Shown piece after piece: positions 58,790-64,000 of a stretch of DNA of 64,000 nt; position 1 is the stretch's first letter; every line of letters begins with the position of its first letter. The stretch is from Fusibacter tunisiensis (GTDB lineage: Bacteria > Bacillota > Clostridia > Peptostreptococcales > Acidaminobacteraceae): the NCBI RefSeq assembly GCF_016908355.1, contig NZ_JAFBDT010000005.1, positions 89,544 to 153,543 on the forward strand, in the 5' to 3' direction. The position numbers were made by a program, and so were the translations under genes. A model generated the notes under the pieces. That model had not been told where the DNA came from and did no database searches. It saw only the letters and a list, made by a program, of their open reading frames with translations.

Positions 58790-59572
58790 TTACAAATTCT
58801 TAAGGTTATCCACAATCTGCTTTGCAGTGTTGGTGATTTTGTGTTGAGATTCCGATATGGTGTTAAGCTTATGGACTTCACCTGCTATGGTTTCATTTTC
58901 TGTACGGAGAGATTTCAAAAGCTCCGAAATCTGCGCCGCAAAGTCACTGGTGTTGTCACTCATCTTTTGAACTTCAGTTGCCACCACCGAAAAGCCTCTG
59001 CCATGCTCCCCTGCTCTGGCTGCCTCAATATTGGCATTCAACCCTAGAATTTTAATTTGCTGGGTTATCTTATTCACCGCCCGGATCATTTCATCCGATT
59101 TTTCAATATAGGTGATAGACGCTTCAGATGTCTGAATCAATTGCGAATTGATTGTATTAAGATCACTGGTAATGTCAACAATTCGGTTCATTTCTTCATG
59201 CAATTTTTCACTGGTTCGATTGATTTCATCCAACTGGTGGTTGAGCCTCGACGTCATGTCAATTTGCTTGTCTACAATCAGCATCATCAGTTCAGCCACA
59301 TCCGACTCTACAATCCGCTTTTTACCCCCATAGGTTTCTTTTAAAAGTTCAATGACTTTCGCACTGCCTGTTGCATCCACTAAAATGTCCGCTTTTGGAT
59401 TGATATCACGCACATCCGATGCCACATGAATTCCAAACGCTTTTGCCTTCAAAATACCTGGAGATTGAAGGTCTCTATCTATCACACTAACCACTTCAAT
59501 ATTTTCATACGCATTGAAAAGGTTCAAAAGTTTGGTTCCACCTGTCCCTGCACCAATTATCGCTATATTCAT
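58790..59572 (-). CDS. Soluble Rossmann-fold sensor fused to chemoreceptor signalling domain
   Basis: 260 residues. Residues 1-100 are a Rossmann fold: MNIAIIGAGTGGTKLLNLFN (GxGxxG), then VVSVIDRDLQSPGI, KADILVDATGSAKVIELL. From about 110 the protein is helical and contains the MCP hairpin core (LGLNANIEAARAGEHGRGFS, VVATEVQKMSDNTSD). No transmembrane helix or CheR site. It could pass a NAD(H) or metabolite signal to CheA/CheW. Divergent from the nqr operon, 178 bases away. Confidence 0.88.
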   Translation of the reverse strand: MNIAIIGAGTGGTKLLNLFNAYENIEVVSVIDRDLQSPGILKAKAFGIHVASDVRDINPKADILVDATGSAKVIELLKETYGGKKRIVESDVAELMMLIVDKQIDMTSRLNHQLDEINRTSEKLHEEMNRIVDITSDLNTINSQLIQTSEASITYIEKSDEMIRAVNKITQQIKILGLNANIEAARAGEHGRGFSVVATEVQKMSDNTSDFAAQISELLKSLRTENETIAGEVHKLNTISESQHKITNTAKQIVDNLKNL

Positions 59573-59750
59573 ACTGTGTTCTCCCTTCGTTTGCCTCTTT
59601 TCAAATTATACCACAACCCTTGATCAGTTCAAGGTTTTAACAATCAGATTAACCATCAAAAAAATATTAAAAAAATGTGGTATTCAGTCTCCTTTTATGG
59701 ATATAAATACCCATAGCACTAAAAAAAATGAAGCAAGGGAGTGAAACCAT

Positions 59751-60731
59751 TTGAAGCAATTTATTAAAGACATTAAATTTATGAAGCAAGCCATGATGCG
59801 AAAAGTGATTTATGCGCTGATTCCCATCATTCTTTCCGCCATTTATTTTTTTGGATGGCGCGTACTGACACTTCTAGCGGTTGTATCCTTTTTTGGGGCT
59901 TTGACGGAATGGGTTTTCGTTCGTAAAACAACAGGCAAAATAACGGAAGCCGTTTGGGTCACTAGCATCCTCTTCACCTTAACCCTGCCGCCATCAACCC
60001 CTTACTGGGTTGCAATTATTGGCATTATCTTCGGCGTTTTGTTCGGCAAAATGGTCTTTGGTGGATTTGGTAAAAATCCATTTAACCCGGCCTTGGTTGG
60101 ACGCGCCTTTATTTATGTAAATTTTCCAAGCTTTATGACCGTTGAGTGGATTCAACCCTTTAATGGGTTTCCAGGTGGGTTTGCCCACTATACCGGCCAG
60201 CTTATTGACACTGTGGCAGAAGCAACGCCAATGCTCCTTTTTAGGTCTACTGGTCAAATGCTGGATTGGAATCAGGTCCTACTTGGAAATGTCTCTGGGT
60301 CAATTGGTGAAACCAGCGCCATTTTAATTTTACTCGCTGGCATCTACCTGCTTGTCACTAAAACGGCATCCAAAGAAACTGTTTTCAGCGTCCTTGGCAG
60401 TTTTATCATCATGAGTCTTATCTTAACCCTACTGGGATTTGCACAAGTTCCAAACCCTATTTATGGCCTCTTTTCCGGTGGCCTCCTCTTTGGTGCCATC
60501 TTTATGGCAACAGATCCCATTTCCTCGCCCAAAACAAAAGAAGGGCGTGTGGTCTACGGCATTATCATTGGGGTTGTTACTGTGATTATCAGAGGATTTG
60601 CCCTCTTTGCGGGTGGCATCATGTTCGCCATTTTAATCGGCAATACCTTTGCGCCAATTATTGATGAGGCTGTAAATGCTTTAAAAGCTTCCAAAAAGGC
60701 CAAACTGGCCAAGGAGGTGTCTCATGGCTAA
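59751..60731 (+). CDS. nqrB: Na+-NQR subunit B (RnfD-related)
   Basis: 326 residues, polytopic membrane subunit with about nine helices. FGKNPFNPALVGRAFIY is a family signature. DTVAEATPMLLF near residue 159 has the Thr usually bound to FMN. TTG start at 59751 after AGGGAGTG; the nearby ATG frame stops early. Shorter than proteobacterial NqrB. First gene of the operon; no nqrA upstream. Confidence 0.88.
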   Translation: MKQFIKDIKFMKQAMMRKVIYALIPIILSAIYFFGWRVLTLLAVVSFFGALTEWVFVRKTTGKITEAVWVTSILFTLTLPPSTPYWVAIIGIIFGVLFGKMVFGGFGKNPFNPALVGRAFIYVNFPSFMTVEWIQPFNGFPGGFAHYTGQLIDTVAEATPMLLFRSTGQMLDWNQVLLGNVSGSIGETSAILILLAGIYLLVTKTASKETVFSVLGSFIIMSLILTLLGFAQVPNPIYGLFSGGLLFGAIFMATDPISSPKTKEGRVVYGIIIGVVTVIIRGFALFAGGIMFAILIGNTFAPIIDEAVNALKASKKAKLAKEVSHG

Positions 60732-61332
60732 AAAGAAAAAGATTCTTTACCCTGTCCTTTTCATGATTGGCCTCACGGCGCTCTATACCTTCATCTTGGC
60801 TTCAATCAATCAAGGCAGCCTTGAAATTATAAAACAGCAAGAGGCACTGGCAGAGCAAAAATCTATCTTGTATGTTTTCGGCATTGACGCGCCGGACTCA
60901 AACGATGCCACCACTGACCTCTACACCTCAAAAATTGAGACAGTTGAGACTAAGACCCAATCCTACTATATCTACAAAACGTCAGATGGCATTAAAGGGT
61001 ATGCGTTTCCCTTTTCTGGTAAAGGCCTCTGGGGCAGCATCTCTGGTCACATTGCCCTATCAACAGACTTTAAAACGGTCCTCGGTCTAAACTTTACGTC
61101 ACATTCAGAAACACCAGGACTTGGCGGCCGAATTGATGAAGACTGGTTTAAAGATCAGTTTAGAAATTTAGATGTTTCAGCCTCCCCATATGTGGTTTTC
61201 AGGCCATCTGATTCTGGAAATGTCGATGCCATAACAGGCGCAACTTTAACCTCAAAATCTGTCAGCACCATTTTAAATGACTTTATGGCTGATATTGACA
61301 CATTTGCACAAAAGGAGGGTTTATATGACTGA
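60724..61332 (+). CDS. nqrC: Na+-NQR subunit C (RnfG-related, FMN-binding)
   Basis: 202 residues. One N-terminal helix (LYPVLFMIGLTALYTFILAS), then an extracytoplasmic FMN-binding domain with GKGLWGSISGHIALS and AITGATLTSKSVSTIL near 174, where Thr carries covalent FMN. Overlaps nqrB by 8 bases; CAAGGAGGTG precedes ATG. Confidence 0.92.
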   Translation: MAKKKKILYPVLFMIGLTALYTFILASINQGSLEIIKQQEALAEQKSILYVFGIDAPDSNDATTDLYTSKIETVETKTQSYYIYKTSDGIKGYAFPFSGKGLWGSISGHIALSTDFKTVLGLNFTSHSETPGLGGRIDEDWFKDQFRNLDVSASPYVVFRPSDSGNVDAITGATLTSKSVSTILNDFMADIDTFAQKEGLYD

Positions 61333-61948
61333 AATCATCCGGGTGTTTAAAGCCGGTATTTATAAGGACAATCCTGTTTTCAGACAAATTCTCGGCATTT
61401 GTTCATCCCTTGCCGTTACAAATCTTTTAACCAATTCATTGGTTATGGGCGTTGGCCTCATGTTCGTTACCGCCTTTTCAAGTTTTACGGTTTCGCTCCT
61501 TCGAAGTTATACGCCAAAGCACATCCGTATGATGGTGCAAACACTCATTATCTCGGCATATGTGATTATGCTTGACCTCTTTTTAAAAGCCTATATGCCC
61601 GATATGTCAAAAGCACTTGGCCCTTATGTCGGTCTCATTATCACAAATTGTATCATTATGGGCCGGGCTGAAGCCTTTGCTCAAAAAAACAAGCCCTTCA
61701 TCTCTTTTTTCGATGGCTTAATTATGGGCCTGGGCTATACTTTGGTTTTACTCTTTATTGCATTCTTCAGAGAACTCCTTGGCTTTGGTACCCTCTTTGG
61801 CGTTACAGTCCTAGGCAGCGGTTGGGTCAATTGGACGCTGATGATTATGCCACCCGGCGCCTTCTTTATGCTGGGGATTGTGATCTGGGCAACTTATAAA
61901 CTGTTTCCACACGAAGACGACGCAGGAAAGGCAGGTGCTAAAGCATGA
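61325..61948 (+). CDS. nqrD: Na+-NQR subunit D (RnfE-related)
   Basis: 207 residues from ATG at 61325 (AAAGGAGGG upstream). Six membrane helices; the first part NPVFRQILGICSSLAVTNLL, a central YVGLIITNCIIMGRAEAFAQ and FFMLGIVIWATYKL are family-typical. With NqrE it forms the Na+-translocating core and a 2Fe-2S site. Overlaps both neighbours. Confidence 0.93.
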   Translation: MTEIIRVFKAGIYKDNPVFRQILGICSSLAVTNLLTNSLVMGVGLMFVTAFSSFTVSLLRSYTPKHIRMMVQTLIISAYVIMLDLFLKAYMPDMSKALGPYVGLIITNCIIMGRAEAFAQKNKPFISFFDGLIMGLGYTLVLLFIAFFRELLGFGTLFGVTVLGSGWVNWTLMIMPPGAFFMLGIVIWATYKLFPHEDDAGKAGAKA

Positions 61949-62535
61949 TTGACATCAACCCTTGGATTATCTTTTTCGCATCCATTTTTACAAACAATAT
62001 GATTTTGGCAAACTTTCTGGGCATGTGCTCTTTTATTGCCGTTTCAAATGAAATCAAAACATCCCTTAGTTTAGGCCAAGCGGTTACCTTTGTACTGGCC
62101 GCTACGTCTGTGCTTAACTATTTCATTTACCACTACCTCTTGGTCCCAATTGGCCTCGAATACCTAAGATTTATCGTCTTTATTATTGTCATTGCGGCCT
62201 TTGTTCAACTGGTGGAAATGATTATTGAACGCTATTTTGAAACCTTGTACTATTCCCTCGGGATTTTTCTCCCCCTTATTACTGTAAATTGTGCCATCCT
62301 TGGAGTCTCCCTCTTTATGATTATAAGAGACTACTCCCTCATCCAATCTTTTGCCTTTGGCGTTGGATCAGGTCTAGGATGGACCCTAGCAATCGTTGCT
62401 ATGGCAGGTATACGCAAAAAAATCCGGACTGCAAAAATACCAAAAGGCCTCGAAGGCCCCGGCATTACTCTAATCGTCACCGGCATTATGGCACTTGCAT
62501 TTTTAGGATTTTCAGGCATTGTACAGATTCAATAG
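61945..62535 (+). CDS. nqrE: Na+-NQR subunit E (RnfA-related)
   Basis: 196 residues with six helices. NMILANFLGMCSFIAVSNEI and LPLITVNCAILGVSLFMIIR hold the paired Cys characteristic of NqrE/RnfA. ATGA overlap with nqrD. Confidence 0.94.
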   Translation: MIDINPWIIFFASIFTNNMILANFLGMCSFIAVSNEIKTSLSLGQAVTFVLAATSVLNYFIYHYLLVPIGLEYLRFIVFIIVIAAFVQLVEMIIERYFETLYYSLGIFLPLITVNCAILGVSLFMIIRDYSLIQSFAFGVGSGLGWTLAIVAMAGIRKKIRTAKIPKGLEGPGITLIVTGIMALAFLGFSGIVQIQ

Positions 62536-62544
62536 GAGGTTACT

Positions 62545-63645
62545 ATGTCAACAATTGCACAAACAGTTCTTACAATCAGCGGCATAACAGGCCTTCTCGC
62601 ACTCCTTTTGTCTGTGGCCAACAAAACCATTGCCAATTATGGGGAAAAGAAAATCACCATCAATTCTGAAAAAGACCTACTTGTAGATGGTGGCGACACC
62701 CTCCTATCGGCTTTGGTAGACCAAAAGATTTTCATCCCATCAGCTTGTGGTGGCAAGGGCAGCTGTGGCTACTGTAAAGTTACAGTCCTTGAGGGTGGTG
62801 GTGAAATTCTACCCACAGAGCTGGGCTACGTTACGCCAGACGAACGCCAACAAGGGGTCCGTCTTTCTTGCCAACTTAAAGTCCGTGAAGATCTAAAAAT
62901 TCAGATTCCTGAGGAACTCTTTTCGGTTAAACAATTTGACTACCACGTGGAATTCCTTAAAGATGTTACACCCACCATTAAACACCTTAGACTTTCACTG
63001 CCTGACAACGAAGAAATCACATTTAAAGCTGGCCAATACATTCAGATTCTTGCGCCAAAATACAAAGAAAGTGATGAAGAAGTCTACCGCGCCTACTCCA
63101 TTGCCTCATCCCCTCTAGACACAAAGGCCATAGAACTCTATATTGGCTATGTCAAAGAAGGCAAGGCCACCACTTACGTTCACAATTACCTCAAAGAGGG
63201 TCAAAAAATTACGGTGGTTGGCCCCTATGGCGATTTCTACTACCAAGAAGGGGACCGCGACATGGTCATGGTGGCAATTGGCACTGGTATGGCCCCCATT
63301 ATGTCCATCCTCAAATACATGCATTCCAAACAAATTAACCGCAACGTCACCTTCTACTTCGGCGCACGAACCCGGGAAGACCTTTTCGAAATGGAAACGC
63401 TCGACGGCCTTATGAAAGACATGCCAAACCTCAAAGTCATCACCTGCCTAAGCAAGCCAACTGAATCTTGCAACTGGGATGGCGAACAAGGTCGAGTCAC
63501 AGACATGCTCAAAAAATTCCTCGACACTGCAACCCAAAAAGAGGCTTACCTCTGCGGAAGCCCTGTCATGATCGACTCCGTCATCCCAATCCTCAAAGAA
63601 AAAGGCATGCCCGAAGAACGCATCTACTATGATAAATTCGAATAA
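62545..63645 (+). CDS. nqrF: Na+-NQR subunit F, NADH dehydrogenase with 2Fe-2S
   Basis: 366 residues. One N-terminal membrane helix, then a ferredoxin domain (ACGGKGSCGYC near 72-82 and SCQL near 114), a FAD domain (RAYSIASSP) and a NADH domain (GTGMAPIMSIL, YLCGSPVMID, ending YYDKFE). It takes electrons from NADH into the pump. Its presence, without RnfB/RnfC, makes NQR the better name for the operon. Confidence 0.95.
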   Translation: MSTIAQTVLTISGITGLLALLLSVANKTIANYGEKKITINSEKDLLVDGGDTLLSALVDQKIFIPSACGGKGSCGYCKVTVLEGGGEILPTELGYVTPDERQQGVRLSCQLKVREDLKIQIPEELFSVKQFDYHVEFLKDVTPTIKHLRLSLPDNEEITFKAGQYIQILAPKYKESDEEVYRAYSIASSPLDTKAIELYIGYVKEGKATTYVHNYLKEGQKITVVGPYGDFYYQEGDRDMVMVAIGTGMAPIMSILKYMHSKQINRNVTFYFGARTREDLFEMETLDGLMKDMPNLKVITCLSKPTESCNWDGEQGRVTDMLKKFLDTATQKEAYLCGSPVMIDSVIPILKEKGMPEERIYYDKFE

Positions 63646-63649
63646 GCGT

Positions 63650-64000
63650 GAGGCTGCGCCTCGTTGAGTGTGCCTTCGGCACGGGGAGTGAGGCTAAAGC
63701 CTCGTGTAGTGGCAGCAAAGCTGCCGGGCAGTGCGCCTTCGGCACGTTAAGTACTAGTTCGTAGCGGTGATTGCGACTGGCGTCGCGTCGAGTATGCCTA
63801 AAGGCATGGGGAGTGAGGCTAAAGCCTCGGGGAGTGGCAGCAAAGCTGCCGGGCAGTGTGCCTTCGGCACGTTAAGTGCTAGTTCGTAGCGGTGATTGCG
63901 ACTGACGTCGCGTCGAGTATGCCTAAAGGCATGGGGAGTGAGGCTAAAGCCTCGGGGAGTGGCAGCAAAGCTGCCGGGCAGTGTGCCTTCGGCACGTTAA
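63650..64000. repeat. Tandem array of perfect short hairpins, 124-125 base unit
   Basis: Starts 5 bases after the nqrF stop. Unit starts at 63666, 63790 and 63915 (cut by the window edge). Each unit contains hairpins GTGCC-TTC-GGCAC or ATGCC-TAAA-GGCAT, GAGGC-TAAA-GCCTC, GGCAGC-AAA-GCTGCC, GTGCC-TTC-GGCAC, and GCGAC-TGGC-GTCGC. An extra GAGGC-TGC-GCCTC stands first. No open reading frame is obvious. Confidence 0.9.

Noticed and set aside
62289..62669. 126-residue plus-strand ORF
   Set aside because: Overlaps nqrE/nqrF in another frame and has low-complexity Arg/Asn/Tyr composition.
59751..63645. Rnf complex operon
   Set aside because: The last gene is NqrF (2Fe-2S, FAD, NADH domains) and RnfB/RnfC are absent, so NQR fits better although B-E are homologous to RnfD, G, E and A.
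63650..64000. CRISPR array
   Set aside because: Whole 124-125 base units repeat with no unique spacers, and each unit is itself a chain of different hairpins; no cas genes are seen.

Overview
The window looks like the chromosome of an anaerobic, low-to-mid GC Firmicute of the class Clostridia. Evidence: strong Shine-Dalgarno sites throughout, Gram-positive type IV pilus genes without a secretin, an NQR/RNF-type Na+ pump, a bacteriohemerythrin, a ferredoxin-domain aldo/keto reductase, and a Clostridia-type HK97 siphophage. No rRNA, tRNA, transposase or CRISPR array was seen. A Fusibacter/Acidaminobacter-like genus is possible but this is only a guess.

Region 1 (1 to about 39.1 kb) is a prophage, almost all on the minus strand, so it reads from high to low coordinates. 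It starts with an early promoter and leader, a sigma-like regulator, a BRO/KilAC antirepressor, a GIY-YIG protein and VapE primase/helicase. VRR-NUC, an SNF2 helicase, small regulators and the terminases follow, with phage MetK and a DNA methyltransferase between TerS and TerL. Then come portal, ClpP-like protease, capsid, connectors, tail (with a programmed -1 frameshift in the G/GT chaperone), tape measure, receptor-binding-type tail proteins, holin and amidase. A second early block (DUF2800, DUF2815, family A DNA polymerase) follows the lysis genes and runs off the left edge. No integrase or lysogeny repressor is visible. Three self-contained regulator units (AbrB-like, XRE plus a small protein, AraC/GyrI-like) are inserted between phage modules, and two HNH endonuclease genes overlap the starts of replication genes.

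Region 2 (39.1 to 49.1 kb) is a defence/accessory island. It holds a three-gene unknown operon behind a perfect consensus promoter flanked by two pairs of TTTC-N8-GAAA sites, then a type I restriction-modification operon (HTH, hsdM, hsdS, GNAT, hsdR). The HTH promoter carries a palindrome in its spacer. A small protein with a Cys-His-Asp pattern follows, bracketed by two related structured repeats.

Region 3 (49.4 to 64 kb) is core genome. pilD is followed by a promoter, a c-di-GMP-I riboswitch with an intrinsic terminator, and pilB-pilT-pilC-pilA. PilB also has the two-motif MshEN c-di-GMP-binding N-terminus, so the second messenger may act at two levels. Next are a coiled-coil protein, a FUSC protein plus hemerythrin, a 4Fe-4S aldo/keto reductase, a soluble Rossmann-MCP fusion, and an nqrBCDEF operon without nqrA. 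Directly after nqrF is a tandem array of 124-125 bp units built from perfect short hairpins, which continues past the right edge.
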